This document shows, piece by piece, positions 35,933-45,329 of a stretch of DNA of 64,000 bases (its first letter is position 1; every line of letters begins with the position of its first letter). The stretch lies in contig NZ_WBJS01000011.1 in NCBI RefSeq assembly GCF_009296265.1, forward strand, positions 1 to 64,000, read 5' to 3'. A program made the position numbers and the translations under genes. The notes below the pieces were generated by a model, which had not been told where the DNA came from, ran no database searches, and saw only the letters and a list, made by a program, of their open reading frames with translations. This stretch comes from Thioclava sp. JE_KL1 (GTDB taxonomy: Bacteria; Pseudomonadota; Alphaproteobacteria; Rhodobacterales; Rhodobacteraceae).

Positions 35933-37207
35933 TCACGAACCGCGCAGCACCTGCAGCAGCTCCAGCGTCGCGTAACCATCTGGCGGCAGACCGCGCGATT
36001 TCTGGAAGGCCACGATCGCCTTCGAGGTATTCGCGCCGATCTTGCCATCGGTGCCGTCCGTATCGAAGCCCGCCGCGGTCAGACGTTCCTGCAGCTCGAC
36101 CTTCTGCTTGGAACTGAGCGGTTTTCCCGTGCGGGGCCAATCCTGCACGAAGGGCCCCTTCCCTTTCAGACGATCCGACAGATGCCCGACGCCAATCACG
36201 TAGCTGTCGGCGGAGTTGTAGCGCGAGATCGCGCGGAAGTTGCCGAAGATCATGAAGGCCGGACCCTTCGCTCCCGCGGGCACGAGGATCGACGCCGCGC
36301 CGTAATTCGGCACCGTGCCGCCCGTGGCTGAGCGCACGCCAAGCGCTGCCCAGTCGGCGGGGCTCTTCTTCGTGCCCTTGCCGGTGAGGCCGTAGTTGAA
36401 GCCTGAGGGCAGGATGACCTCGACGCCCCAGGGCTGCCCCTTCGACCAGCCCGAGCGCGCCAGATAGGCCGCCGTGGAGGCCAGCGCATCGGTCGGATCT
36501 TCCGACCAGATGTCGCGCCGACCATCGCCGGTGAAATCGACCGCATAGGACAGGTAGGAGGTTGGGATGAACTGCGTGTGGCCCATCGCCCCGGCCCAAG
36601 AGCCGGTCATGTGCCGCTCGTCCACATCGCCCGACTGGATGATCTTGAGCGCCGCGATCAGCTGCTTGGCGAAGAACTCGCCGCGCCGTCCGTCATAGGC
36701 CAGCGTCGCGAGTGCCGGGATGATCGCCGTCTTGCCACGATAGGCGCCGTAGCGGCTCTCCATACCCCAGATCGCGACGACGACCTCTTTGTCGACGCCG
36801 TATTTGCGCTCGATCGCGTTCAGCTGCCGGTCGTATTGGCGCAGCATCTGCTTACCGGTTGCGACGCGCTCATCCGAAACCGCGCTGTCGAGGTAATCCC
36901 AGATCGACTTGGTGAATTCCGATTGGTAACGGTCGCGCTCGATCACCTTGGGATTGTAGCGCACATCGGCCATCGCGCGGTTCCAGGTGTATTCGGTGAT
37001 GCCGTTGGCCAGCGCACGCGATTTGAACCCCGCGAGGAAGGACTCGAAACGCGCTTCCGTCGCGGCGTCCGTAGGCGGGATCGGGTCCGCCACGGGCGCG
37101 CTGCCCCGCGCCAGCGGCCGGGGCGAGGATTCGGGAGGCCCCGCACAGGCCGAAAGCGCAGAAAACGCTATGAATGTCAGTGGGATAATCTTTCCGGGGA
37201 TTGCCAT
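35933..37207 (-). CDS. Lytic murein transglycosylase (MltB-like) with peptidoglycan-binding domain
   Basis: Protein of 424 residues with a lipoprotein-type signal (LTFIAFSALSACAGP). The GH103/MltB catalytic domain has the acid Glu in IWGMESRYGAYRG and GHTQFIPTSYLSYAVDFTGD. The C-terminal ~60 residues are a PG_binding_1 domain (QERLTAAGFDTDGTDGKIGA). It cleaves peptidoglycan to 1,6-anhydromuropeptides in the periplasm. The start at 37207 begins the signal sequence; a 23-residue longer frame is rejected. Downstream of dapD and the small unknown gene on the same strand. Confidence 0.92.
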   Translation of the reverse strand: MAIPGKIIPLTFIAFSALSACAGPPESSPRPLARGSAPVADPIPPTDAATEARFESFLAGFKSRALANGITEYTWNRAMADVRYNPKVIERDRYQSEFTKSIWDYLDSAVSDERVATGKQMLRQYDRQLNAIERKYGVDKEVVVAIWGMESRYGAYRGKTAIIPALATLAYDGRRGEFFAKQLIAALKIIQSGDVDERHMTGSWAGAMGHTQFIPTSYLSYAVDFTGDGRRDIWSEDPTDALASTAAYLARSGWSKGQPWGVEVILPSGFNYGLTGKGTKKSPADWAALGVRSATGGTVPNYGAASILVPAGAKGPAFMIFGNFRAISRYNSADSYVIGVGHLSDRLKGKGPFVQDWPRTGKPLSSKQKVELQERLTAAGFDTDGTDGKIGANTSKAIVAFQKSRGLPPDGYATLELLQVLRGS

Positions 37208-37291
37208 GTCGCCTGCTCGCTGTTTTGCTCTTTGAACCAGTGTATCAACGGTTCGTGAGGTTTCAACGGGCGTCACATGACACTCTAAGGC

Positions 37292-37657
37292 TTACTGGAG
37301 CGGCTTCTTGTCGTTGCCGAAAAACGGCTCCATCTGAGCGATGATCACGGAGTTCTCGTCGAGCGCGCGTTGCATCAATTCACGTTCCGCATCGTCGATC
37401 TCATGGCCCTGTTTCTCGCGCTCCGCGAGCGTCCCGTAACCCGTGACGTCAAGCGGCGCCATCTCGGCCTGCTTGAGGATCGCCACGGTCTCGCGCACGG
37501 CCTCTGCCTCGTCCACGCCCGAGGCGTAACACAACAGCCCCGCCCCGGACGCGCCTTTCGGCAGACCGTCATTGGGCGAGCGACCAACCTCGACCAGCAG
37601 GGTAAAGACCTGCTGGCGCGAGGGTTTCTTCTGCGGCTTTTCCGGCTTCTCAGTCAC
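37292..37657 (-). CDS. Conserved hypothetical protein after dapD
   Basis: I do not recognise a domain. The protein is 121 residues from a GTG (37657) that overlaps the dapD stop (GTGACTGA). After a Lys/Pro-rich N-terminus it reads [38 protein letters not shown] and an acidic helical C-terminus, suggesting a small ferredoxin-like alpha/beta fold. Coupling to dapD argues for a cytoplasmic accessory role, but that is inference. The longer ATG frame (37699) lies inside dapD. Confidence 0.7.
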   Translation of the reverse strand: MTEKPEKPQKKPSRQQVFTLLVEVGRSPNDGLPKGASGAGLLCYASGVDEAEAVRETVAILKQAEMAPLDVTGYGTLAEREKQGHEIDDAERELMQRALDENSVIIAQMEPFFGNDKKPLQ

Positions 37658-38477
37658 GCAGCAGCTCGTTGATGCCGGTCTTCGACCGGGTTTGCGCATC
37701 GACGCGCTTCACGATCACCGCGCAATACAGGTTGATGCCGTTCTTGGACGGCATCGAGCCCGACACGACGACCGAGTAGGGCGGCACTTCGCCATACATC
37801 ACGTCGCCGGTCTCGCGGTCGACGATCTTGGTCGACTTGCCAATGTAGACGCCCATGCCCAGCACCGAGCCTTCGCGGACGATGCAGCCTTCGACGACTT
37901 CCGAGCGCGCGCCGATGAAGCAGTTGTCTTCGATGATGGTCGGGCCGGCCTGCATCGGCTCCAGCACGCCGCCGATACCGACGCCGCCCGAGAGGTGCAC
38001 GCCCTTGCCGATCTGCGCGCAGCTGCCGACGGTGGCCCAGGTGTCGACCATCGTGCCCTCGTCGACATAGGCGCCGAGGTTCACGAAGGAGGGCATCAGC
38101 ACCACGCCCGGCGCGATATAGGCCGATTTGCGCACGATGCAGTTCGGCACGGCGCGGAAGCCGCCGGCTTTCCATTCTTTGTCGCCCCAGCCTTTGAACT
38201 TGCTGTCGACCTTGTCCCACCAGTGGCCGCCCTGCGGGCCGCCATCCTGCTGTTCCATGTCCTTCAGACGGAAGCCCAGCAGAACCGCCTTCTTGGCCCA
38301 TTGGTTCACATGCCAGTCGCCGTTCTCGCGTTTCTCCGCAACACGCAGCTCGCCGCGATCCAGCGCGTTGAGTGTATCTTCGATGGCCTCGCGGGTCTCA
38401 CCGCCGGTCGAGGGCGTGATGGTGTCGCGGGCTTCCCAAGCGGCTTCGATTGCAGTTTCGAGCGCGGCGTTCGACAT
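37650..38477 (-). CDS. dapD: 2,3,4,5-tetrahydropyridine-2,6-dicarboxylate N-succinyltransferase
   Basis: Protein of 275 residues that succinylates tetrahydrodipicolinate on the lysine/meso-diaminopimelate pathway. The hexapeptide left-handed beta-helix is clear ([60 protein letters not shown]). C-terminal [20 protein letters not shown] is normal. The ATG at 38477 follows GAGGA; the TTG two codons upstream is unlikely. Divergent from the LOG gene. Confidence 0.96.
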   Translation of the reverse strand: MSNAALETAIEAAWEARDTITPSTGGETREAIEDTLNALDRGELRVAEKRENGDWHVNQWAKKAVLLGFRLKDMEQQDGGPQGGHWWDKVDSKFKGWGDKEWKAGGFRAVPNCIVRKSAYIAPGVVLMPSFVNLGAYVDEGTMVDTWATVGSCAQIGKGVHLSGGVGIGGVLEPMQAGPTIIEDNCFIGARSEVVEGCIVREGSVLGMGVYIGKSTKIVDRETGDVMYGEVPPYSVVVSGSMPSKNGINLYCAVIVKRVDAQTRSKTGINELLRD

Positions 38478-38558
38478 GGGCAAATCCTCTTTCAGGTGGC
38501 CTTTACAGCGTTCACGCTATAGTTGGTCAAAGCGAAACGCGCAATGAGCAGGTGCCCC

Positions 38559-39380
38559 ATGAAGGACGACACGACGCATTCGTTCCGCCACTCGCGGGAC
38601 GACGCGCAGACCGCAAAGAACATTCCCGACACGCCACAGACCCGCGCGCCCGCCTATCGGCTGGCCTATACGGATGTGGATTTCATGCTGCGCGACGAGC
38701 TGCGCCCAGTACGGCTGCAGCTCGAATTGCTCAAGCCGCAGCTGATCATGGACGAGCGCGGCATCGAGTCGACCATCGTCATGTTCGGCGGCGCGCGCAT
38801 CCCCGCGCCCGAGAACAAGGCCAACGCGAAGACCGAATATCTCGCGGAACTGTCGGGTTACTACGAAGAGGCGCGCATCTTCGCGCGCGAGATGACCGAA
38901 CGCTCGATGCAGGAATACGGCCGGGAGAACGTGATCTGCACCGGCGGTGGCCCCGGCGTGATGGAGGCGGGCAATCGCGGCGCGCATGAGGCGGGCGGTC
39001 AGTCGATCGGCCTCAATATCGTGCTGCCGCATGAGCAGGCGCCGAACGAATATGTCACGCCCGATCTGACCTTCAACTTCCACTATTTCGCGATCCGGAA
39101 GATGCATTTCCTGATGCGCGCCCGCGCCGTGTGCGTCTTCCCCGGCGGCTTCGGCACGCTCGACGAGATGTTCGAGGCGCTGACCCTGATCCAGACGGGC
39201 CGGATGTCGAGAATCCCCTTCATCCTGTTCGGGCGCCAGTTCTGGGAAGAGATCATCAACTGGGATCGGCTGGCCGAGGCCGGGACGATCTCGCCCGAGG
39301 ATCTCGATCTGGTGAGCTTCGTCGAGAGCGCCAAGGACGCGGTCGCGATCATCGACAATTGGAATTACGAGAACTGCTGA
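38559..39380 (+). CDS. LOG-family (TIGR00730-like) nucleotide phosphoribohydrolase
   Basis: Protein of 273 residues with the LOG motifs GGGPGVMEAGNRGA and PGGFGTLDE that bind the substrate phosphate and ribose. LOG proteins hydrolyse nucleoside 5'-monophosphates (cytokinin-type or AMP) to free base and ribose 5-phosphate. The ~90-residue N-terminal extension before the Rossmann core puts it with larger bacterial members rather than plant-type LOG. The start at 38559 has AGGTG upstream; earlier in-frame starts exist at 38523 and 38544. Ends 10 bp from the convergent amidotransferase gene. Confidence 0.87.
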   Translation: MKDDTTHSFRHSRDDAQTAKNIPDTPQTRAPAYRLAYTDVDFMLRDELRPVRLQLELLKPQLIMDERGIESTIVMFGGARIPAPENKANAKTEYLAELSGYYEEARIFAREMTERSMQEYGRENVICTGGGPGVMEAGNRGAHEAGGQSIGLNIVLPHEQAPNEYVTPDLTFNFHYFAIRKMHFLMRARAVCVFPGGFGTLDEMFEALTLIQTGRMSRIPFILFGRQFWEEIINWDRLAEAGTISPEDLDLVSFVESAKDAVAIIDNWNYENC

Positions 39381-39390
39381 GGCGCGGCGC

Positions 39391-40101
39391 TCAGGCCTTC
39401 GCCTCGGCGCTGACCTCGGGCAATTGCGCGCGGTGCTCATGGCTTGCGCGCGCTGCCGCTACCAGCGCCCGGAACAGCGCACGCTGCCGATGGGCATAGG
39501 TGAGGTATTCCGGGTGCCACTGAACACCGAGGGCGAAAGGCTCCTCGACCCGCTCGACCGCCTGCACCATCCCCGAGCCGTCGCGCGCCGCGACCCGTAG
39601 CCCGTCGCCCAAGCGATCCACGGCCTGACTGTGCAGCGCGTTGACCCGCATCGGCGCGAGCCCCGCCAGCGCACCGAGCCGCGAACCGGGTTCGACCCGC
39701 ACATCCTTCTTCGGCAGAAGCGTCGTGTGTTTATGCGCGTTGTAATGATCGTAAGCGTCCTGATGCAGATCGCCGCCCAGCGCGACATTGATCATCTGCG
39801 CGCCGCGGCAAATCCCCAGCACCGGCTTGCCCTGCGCCATCGCTTCCTCGACGAGGCATTTCTCCAGCTCGTCCCGGGCCGGGTCGAGCACCGCGCTCGC
39901 GATAAGATCGCCGTCATAGAGTTCGGGTGAAATGTCATCGCCGCCGCCCACGATCACTCCGTCGACATGCTGCACCTCGGCGCGCTTGCCCGCGACCCAG
40001 CGGACCGAGCGCCCGCCCGCCAGCCAGACGCCAAAGGCGATGAACGGGTAGACCCGCCACCCGGTGCGACGCGATGTCGATATGCCGATCAGGGGCTTCA
40101 T
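39391..40101 (-). CDS. Class I glutamine amidotransferase (peptidase C26 / PuuD-like)
   Basis: Protein of 236 residues. The catalytic triad of the class I glutaminase fold is visible: nucleophile Cys98 in LGICRGAQMINVALGG, and His196/Glu198 in GVQWHPEYL. GVIVGGGDDISPELY is the PuuD-type oxyanion/substrate loop. By itself it would be called a gamma-glutamyl-GABA hydrolase, but its start overlaps the stop of an amidoligase gene by 4 bp. It is more likely to supply ammonia to, or trim glutamyl bonds made by, that ligase. Confidence 0.87.
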   Translation of the reverse strand: MKPLIGISTSRRTGWRVYPFIAFGVWLAGGRSVRWVAGKRAEVQHVDGVIVGGGDDISPELYDGDLIASAVLDPARDELEKCLVEEAMAQGKPVLGICRGAQMINVALGGDLHQDAYDHYNAHKHTTLLPKKDVRVEPGSRLGALAGLAPMRVNALHSQAVDRLGDGLRVAARDGSGMVQAVERVEEPFALGVQWHPEYLTYAHRQRALFRALVAAARASHEHRAQLPEVSAEAKA

Positions 40102-41057
40102 CTATGCCCGGCAAGCCTCAGAATTTTCTCGCAGGTCTCAACCCATTTCCCACCCAGCAGATGGAATTCGGTCTTCGCCGTCAACCATTCGCGGCACATC
40201 AGGCCCAACAGTTCGGGCTCCGCCGCGAGCGTCTCCACGAACCACCAGCGCCGCCACTCGCTGTCGAGCGACCAAGTCTCATCGTCGATGCGACAATCGG
40301 GCAGACGGAAATGGAAGGCGGGACGCGGCGAAACGGTGCCGCCCTTCCCTTCCTCCGGCGCGATCAGATCGGGCCGGAGCTCGCAGAAGATCGGCAGCAT
40401 ATCGAGCCCGTGGTTCCGCGACAGCGTGTGCCTGCGATAGGTGACGATCACCTCGTCGAGCGCGGCATCCGGGCCGAGCCGCGCCAGATCCTCGATCAGC
40501 TTTTTCGGATAGGGCGCGGTGAAAGGCAGCACTTCGCGCGTTCTCTCGATCGGCCACGTCTCGCGCATCCACTCCTCGATCAGCGCGAAGGCCAGAAGCG
40601 GGCGGACGATATCCTCAGCCTTACTGGATGCGATCTCGGGGTTGAGGTGAAGGCCGAACCCATAGAGCAGAGACCGCCCCGTGCCTTGCGCACCTTCGCT
40701 GCGCAGCAATTCAATAAAATCAGAGAGTTGCAGAAGGCCTTCGCGGTCCAGCGGCTCGGTCACGATCTCGACCGGAATGACCTCGCGCCCGATGCGTAGA
40801 CCAAGCTCCTTGAGCGCGCCGTCGGTTTGCTTGCGCACCGAAATGTCGAGATAGACCTGCAGATCGCCGAGCTTCGTACCGGTGACTTCCCAGTCCTGAC
40901 CGTCGCTACGCCGCGCCTCGCCCCCCAGAGCCTGCGCGGCGATTTGCGCGATGCGCGCCTCGGTCAGCCCGGCAAACTCGATCTCCACGCCAGTGCGGCG
41001 CGGCTTTCCCTCGGCATTACAGGGCTTTGGAAGCGGGGCGATGGCCTCTCGCGTCAT
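40098..41057 (-). CDS. Putative amidoligase (glutamine-synthetase-like COOH-NH2 ligase)
   Basis: Protein of 319 residues matching the Amidoligase_2 family. Conserved elements: TGVEIEF (22-28), DWEVT (~55), VEIVTEPL (96-103), GFGLHLNPE (133-141), SRNHGLDMLPIF (~225) and a C-terminal FHFRLPDC. The acidic and His residues in these motifs correspond to the metal/ATP site of the glutamine-synthetase fold. Comparative work on amidoligases (Iyer, Aravind and colleagues) predicted such ligases, paired with glutamine amidotransferases, to make amide-linked metabolites or modify peptides; no substrate is known. The start 41057 has GGAG 6 nt upstream. It is 59 bp after rlmN on the same strand. Confidence 0.85.
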   Translation of the reverse strand: MTREAIAPLPKPCNAEGKPRRTGVEIEFAGLTEARIAQIAAQALGGEARRSDGQDWEVTGTKLGDLQVYLDISVRKQTDGALKELGLRIGREVIPVEIVTEPLDREGLLQLSDFIELLRSEGAQGTGRSLLYGFGLHLNPEIASSKAEDIVRPLLAFALIEEWMRETWPIERTREVLPFTAPYPKKLIEDLARLGPDAALDEVIVTYRRHTLSRNHGLDMLPIFCELRPDLIAPEEGKGGTVSPRPAFHFRLPDCRIDDETWSLDSEWRRWWFVETLAAEPELLGLMCREWLTAKTEFHLLGGKWVETCEKILRLAGHR

Positions 41058-41116
41058 GACGTCTCCGGTTACTTCCCACACGCAGCGTCAATGCAGAAGC
41101 GGCGAAGCGGGTTCCC

Positions 41117-42298
41117 TTAAAGCCCCGCCTCAGCCTGAATCTGCGCCCGCGATTTGCGCGCCCGCTCGGTCGCCGATTTCAGCTGACCGCAGGCGGCCAT
41201 GATGTCCTCGCCGCGCGGCGTCCGGATCGGCGAGGCATAACCCGCCTTGTAGATGATGTCGGCGAAGCTCTCGATCCGCTCCCAATCGCTGCGCTCATAG
41301 GGCGCGCCCGGCCATTCGTTGAACGGGATCAGGTTGATCTTCGCGGGGATGCCGCGGATCAGCTTCACCAGACGGCGCGCGTCTTCGTCGCTGTCGTTCA
41401 CACCCTTGAGCATGACGTATTCGAACGTGATCCGCTCCGAATTCGACAGGCGCGGATATTCCCGCAGCGCGTTCAGCAGTGTCTCGATATTCCAGCGCTT
41501 GTTGATCGGCACCAGCTTGTCGCGCACCTCGTCGGTCGTGGCGTGGAAGGACACCGCCAGCAGACAGCCGATCTCCTCGGCGGTCTTCGCGATCTCCGGC
41601 ACGACGCCCGAGGTCGACAGCGTGATCCGGCGGCGGCTGAGGCTGATGCCTTCACCATCCATCACGACCTGCATCGCGTCGCGGACATTCTCGAAGTTAT
41701 AAAGCGGCTCGCCCATCCCCATCAGAACGACGTTCGACACCAGACGGGTCTCGTTCTTCGGGCTGTTCTTCTCAGGCCATTCGCCCAGATCGTCACGTGC
41801 GAGCATCACCTGCCCCACGATCTCGCCGGGCGTCAGGTTGCGCACGAGTTTCTGCGTGCCGGTGTGGCAGAACGAACAGGTCAGCGTGCAGCCTACCTGG
41901 CTCGAGATGCACAGCGTGCCGCGGCTTTCCTCGGGGATGTAGACCGCCTCGACCTCGTGGCCGCCCGCGATCTTCAGCAGGTATTTCCGCGTGCCGTCCT
42001 CGGAGACCTGCTTCGACACGATCTCGGGCAGGGTAATCTCGAACTTCTCGTCCAGCATCGCCCGGTAATCCTTGGCGAGGTTGGTCATCGCCGCGAAATC
42101 GCGCACGCCCCAGTAATAGAGCCACTGCCAGATCTGGCCGACGCGCATCTTCGCCTGCTTCTCAGGCGTGCCCGCCTCGATCAGCGCCGCGCGCAGCTGG
42201 TCACGGGTGAGGCCGATGAGGTTCACCTTGCCGCCTTCGGGCAGCTTGCGCGGGATCGTGTGCACGTCTTGCGTGATCGGAGCCTGAGACTGGGTCAT
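41117..42298 (-). CDS. rlmN: 23S rRNA (adenine-2503-C2)/tRNA-37 methyltransferase RlmN
   Basis: Radical-SAM enzyme of 393 residues. The [4Fe-4S] Cys motif is [11 protein letters not shown]; the methyl-carrying Cys is near the C-terminus ([10 protein letters not shown]). [12 protein letters not shown] and [14 protein letters not shown] are family-specific. It methylates C2 of A2503 in 23S rRNA and A37 of some tRNAs. The start 42298 is placed by AAGGAAA and by the family N-terminus; the longer frame begins before the likely promoter. Confidence 0.96.
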   Translation of the reverse strand: MTQSQAPITQDVHTIPRKLPEGGKVNLIGLTRDQLRAALIEAGTPEKQAKMRVGQIWQWLYYWGVRDFAAMTNLAKDYRAMLDEKFEITLPEIVSKQVSEDGTRKYLLKIAGGHEVEAVYIPEESRGTLCISSQVGCTLTCSFCHTGTQKLVRNLTPGEIVGQVMLARDDLGEWPEKNSPKNETRLVSNVVLMGMGEPLYNFENVRDAMQVVMDGEGISLSRRRITLSTSGVVPEIAKTAEEIGCLLAVSFHATTDEVRDKLVPINKRWNIETLLNALREYPRLSNSERITFEYVMLKGVNDSDEDARRLVKLIRGIPAKINLIPFNEWPGAPYERSDWERIESFADIIYKAGYASPIRTPRGEDIMAACGQLKSATERARKSRAQIQAEAGL

Positions 42299-42315
42299 CG
42301 CATGTTTCCTTGAAA

Positions 42316-42331
42316 TGAGGCGCCTCATATA
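42316..42331 (-). promoter_or_regulatory. Palindrome at the likely rlmN promoter
   Basis: TGAGGCGCCTCA (42316-42327) is a 12-bp perfect palindrome. It directly abuts a TATATG hexamer on the minus strand (42326-42331) that could be the -10 of rlmN. It is placed where a repressor could act, but no regulator is known. Confidence 0.25.
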
Positions 42332-42383
42332 GGGGATTCGCCCCTGCATTAACAGGGGGCGTCGCGCTTTTGGCTCGAACGCG

Positions 42384-42406
42384 AAAACCCCGGCGCATGG
42401 CCGGGG
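42384..42406 (-). terminator. Intrinsic terminator of the IalB-family gene
   Basis: On the minus strand CCCCGGC (42406-42400) pairs with GCCGGGG (42394-42388) and is followed by TTTT (42387-42384), 26 bp after the stop. Confidence 0.75.
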
Positions 42407-42431
42407 CTCCAATGTCAGGCGCGAGGGTCGC

Positions 42432-42953
42432 TTACTGGCAGCGCTGCTCGGCTTCGGTGGTCGCGGCGGTGAAGCCCATCAGCGAGAACGTGTCCTCGGT
42501 CTGGGTGCCACGGCTCGAACGACCGGTCAGCTTCACGTCGGACCCGGCCTTGAGCGCGCCGATGATCTTCGCGTCCTCTTCCGGCGATCCGGCCCAAGCG
42601 CCGCCGCCATCGGTGAAGAGCGTGTATTTCTGACCGCCGACTTCGAGATCGACCGTCGAGCCATCCGCGAAAGGATAGCCGCCCATGAACGAAATCTCGG
42701 GCTTCTTGCCCGGACGGTAGGTCACGAACAGCAGGATATCCCCGCGGTTCACCTGCACGACCTTGCCGCCTTTGGTGTTGACCGTCTTCTTCGGTTTCGA
42801 CACGCCCCAGCACTCTTTCGGATCGTTATCGACGAAGACGCTCCAATCGGTATTCGCCGCGACGCGGTTGGTGCTCTCCTGCGCCATTGCGCCATGCCCC
42901 GCCCCGATCATGAGCGCGGCGACCGCCGCGATCCGCAGACCCTTCATCATCAT
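42432..42953 (-). CDS. Invasion-associated locus B (IalB) family protein
   Basis: Secreted protein of 173 residues with a signal peptide ([20 protein letters not shown]). The mature part follows Ial[36 protein letters not shown], and a C-terminal Cys (EQRCQ) that probably pairs with the Cys in KECWG. IalB was named in Bartonella, but the family is widespread in free-living alphaproteobacteria and probably acts in the envelope. Three consecutive ATG codons open the frame; the first has GGAGG 8 nt upstream. Confidence 0.87.
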   Translation of the reverse strand: MMMKGLRIAAVAALMIGAGHGAMAQESTNRVAANTDWSVFVDNDPKECWGVSKPKKTVNTKGGKVVQVNRGDILLFVTYRPGKKPEISFMGGYPFADGSTVDLEVGGQKYTLFTDGGGAWAGSPEEDAKIIGALKAGSDVKLTGRSSRGTQTEDTFSLMGFTAATTEAEQRCQ

Positions 42954-43113
42954 GCTTACAGCCTCCAGCTGTCAGGTTGCCTCTGCATCGCCCGGGCCGG
43001 TCACCCTGTTTTCGGTGGCGAATGCGTTTTCCTCTCGATAACACTCATTTAACCTAAAAAAGCCTAGGGGTAAAACCCCGCGATGGCGAGATTTCGCGCA
43101 TAGGAGGCAGGCG

Positions 43114-44106
43114 ATGACGGCACCGGAGGCAATGATCGAGCTGTGGCGCGGGGGGATGTGTGAATCCGTCCACCACGGCCATGCGGTGATCTTCGGCCCG
43201 GAGGGGATCGAAGCCTCCTGGGGCGATCCCGAAGCCGTTATTTTTCCGCGCTCATCCGTGAAGATGATCCAGGCTCTGCCGCTGCTGGAAAGCGGTGCGG
43301 CGGAGGCCGCCGGGCTGACGACGCGCCAGCTGGCCCTCTCCTGCGCGAGCCATTCGGGCGCGCAGATGCACCGCGCGGCGGTCGAAGACTGGCTCGCGAC
43401 ACTTGGGCTGGACGATGACGACCTGCGATGCGGGGCGCATCTGCCGCGCGACAAGGCCGAGAAGAAACATCTGATCTGCTCGGATCACGCGCCTTGCCAA
43501 GCGCATAACAATTGCTCGGGAAAACATGCCGGGTTCCTGACACTGAACAAGCATCTGGGCAGCGGCCCTCACTATGTAGAGATCGATCACCCGGTGCAGC
43601 AGGCCGTGAAATCCGCCTTTGAAGAGGTGACCGAAGAGACCTCGCCGCGCTACGGGATCGACGGATGCTCGGCCCCGAATTTCGCGACCAGCCTCGCCGG
43701 TCTCGGCCGCGCCATGCAATTCTTCGCGGCGGCGACCTCCGACGGCGATCTGCGGGCGCGCGCTGCGACCCGTCTGGTCGACGCGATGATGGAGCATCCG
43801 GAACTCGTCGCGGGCGAAGGCCGCGCCTGCACCGAGATCATGCGAGAGGCGAACGGGCGCGTCGCCGTCAAAACCGGTGCGGAAGGCGTCTATGTCGCCA
43901 TGCTTCCGGATCAGAAGCGCGGCGTCGCCCTGAAGATCACTGATGGCGCGACCCGGGCCTCGGAAGCGGCTATGATCGCGCTGCTGATCCGCCTCGGTGC
44001 GCTCGATGCCAACGCGCCCGTGGTGCATCGCAGATTGACCGGCCCGATCACCAATTGGCGCGGCCTGAAAACGGGCGAGCTGCGCCGTGCCGCGCAGTTT
44101 CCCTAA
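43114..44106 (+). CDS. ReAV-type (class 3) L-asparaginase
   Basis: Protein of 330 residues similar to Rhizobium etli asparaginase II. The residues I recall for that enzyme have counterparts here: Ser47 and Lys50 in RSSVK, Ser79 in SCASHSG, and the zinc-binding Cys134, Lys137 (NNCSGKH) and Cys185 (GIDGCSAPNF). It hydrolyses asparagine to aspartate and ammonia and is unrelated to the E. coli types. No signal peptide, so cytoplasmic. AGGAGG is well placed at the start. It stands alone between an IalB gene and the flagellar block. Confidence 0.92.
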   Translation: MTAPEAMIELWRGGMCESVHHGHAVIFGPEGIEASWGDPEAVIFPRSSVKMIQALPLLESGAAEAAGLTTRQLALSCASHSGAQMHRAAVEDWLATLGLDDDDLRCGAHLPRDKAEKKHLICSDHAPCQAHNNCSGKHAGFLTLNKHLGSGPHYVEIDHPVQQAVKSAFEEVTEETSPRYGIDGCSAPNFATSLAGLGRAMQFFAAATSDGDLRARAATRLVDAMMEHPELVAGEGRACTEIMREANGRVAVKTGAEGVYVAMLPDQKRGVALKITDGATRASEAAMIALLIRLGALDANAPVVHRRLTGPITNWRGLKTGELRRAAQFP

Positions 44107-44109
44107 AGC

Positions 44110-44928
44110 CTAGAGCCGAAGGGACAGGCCCTGCGCCCCCACGTTCCGCAACAGGCTGAGCGCGACATTCTGCGACGAAACGCTTGTCATGCTCGAGAGC
44201 TGCGCACGAAGCAAATAATCCCGCGTCAGGACCTCCAGCTTGTCAGGTCTGGAAAGCTCCGCGGGGTCGGAGGTGCCATAGACGCGTTGCGCCTTCGACA
44301 TATAGATTTCGCGTTGCTGATCGACATCAAGCGCGCCGACGCTGGGTGGCAGGTTGAGCGCAGTCTGGAACACCCGGCTCAGGGATGGCGATCCGATAAT
44401 CGTGTACCACTTCGCAGTTTCGGACATATCCTTCACCGCGAGCTCAGGAAGGTCGCGCTGCAATGACATCGCCATGCGCAGGTCATTATCGACTTCGCCA
44501 ACCGCGACCTCGAATTCTCGGGTTTGAAATTTCGTCAGTATCTCATCCGCGAAAGTCGAAAGCTTCGTTCGCGGAACGGAGTAATCTCCGAAACCGAAAG
44601 CCGTGGTCAGCGCGAGATAGCTCTTATCTGACAGCTTGTTGGCCAGCGCCGTTCTGTCCAAAGAGCCTTCCTCGAGTACTTTCCGGATGAAGTATTTATT
44701 GTCGATATCCGCATCGAGACCGAATGCACCGAGCGCCACCCCGAGCAGACGTCGATCATCTACCAAAGCCTTCGCCGTATCGATCTGTCCGATCGTCTCC
44801 CGGAAATAGCTGTCGAGGCGTTGGTTTTCCGTCGACGCCGCGAAAGCGGCTTGCTGCGTCTCCATCGTGCGCGAGAGAAACCGCCACCCCGCAAACCCGG
44901 AGAAAGGGACGACCGGCTGATACGTCAT
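44110..44928 (-). CDS. DUF1217 flagellar-cluster protein
   Basis: Protein of 272 residues of the DUF1217 family. DKYFIRKVLEEGS-like (here NKYFIRKVLEEGSLDRTALA), LSDKSYLALTTAFGFGD and VRRVYG-like segments are visible. Function is not established; family genes cluster with flagellar genes in alphaproteobacteria. Its start overlaps the flbT stop by 4 bp, so it is the last gene of flaF-flbT-DUF1217. It contains no transmembrane segment. Confidence 0.85.
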   Translation of the reverse strand: MTYQPVVPFSGFAGWRFLSRTMETQQAAFAASTENQRLDSYFRETIGQIDTAKALVDDRRLLGVALGAFGLDADIDNKYFIRKVLEEGSLDRTALANKLSDKSYLALTTAFGFGDYSVPRTKLSTFADEILTKFQTREFEVAVGEVDNDLRMAMSLQRDLPELAVKDMSETAKWYTIIGSPSLSRVFQTALNLPPSVGALDVDQQREIYMSKAQRVYGTSDPAELSRPDKLEVLTRDYLLRAQLSSMTSVSSQNVALSLLRNVGAQGLSLRL

Positions 44929-45329
44929 GACGCGCCTGCGGCGAGGAGGCGTTCCTCCCGTGGAAGAAGCGTGCGCAGTGCTTTCAGCGCTTGGTAATGC
45001 TGGTTCTCGATCACGGCGAGCGTGGCTGCATTGAGCTGCGCACGGCTATCTTGATCCTTGAGAACTTGACTGAGCTGCTCAATCCCCCGAAGCAACTGCA
45101 TCTTCGCCTCTTGCGGATCGGTATCACCGGAGAGTACGAGCTGCGCGATATAGCAAACCCGACGGACCGGGGTGTTGACCTCTTCGGGATGGATCGCGTC
45201 GCGCAGCCGAAGAATGTTTGCGTTCGGCGTCATGATCGCGAGTCGCGATCGGCGATCCCCATTTTCGATGACGGCACCGTTGATCAGCACTCTCTCTTTC
45301 GGGGCGAGTTTCAGAACGAGGCCGCTCAT
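44925..45329 (-). CDS. flbT: Flagellar biosynthesis regulator FlbT
   Basis: Protein of 134 residues. In Caulobacter FlbT binds the 5' untranslated region of flagellin mRNA and promotes its decay when the hook is incomplete. Conserved segments are LVLKLAPKERVLINGAVIEN and RVCYIAQLVLSGD. It overlaps flaF (upstream) and the DUF1217 gene (downstream) by 4 bp each. The target flagellin gene lies about 450 bp upstream on the same strand, with an unusual leader (see findings). Confidence 0.92.
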   Translation of the reverse strand: MSGLVLKLAPKERVLINGAVIENGDRRSRLAIMTPNANILRLRDAIHPEEVNTPVRRVCYIAQLVLSGDTDPQEAKMQLLRGIEQLSQVLKDQDSRAQLNAATLAVIENQHYQALKALRTLLPREERLLAAGAS

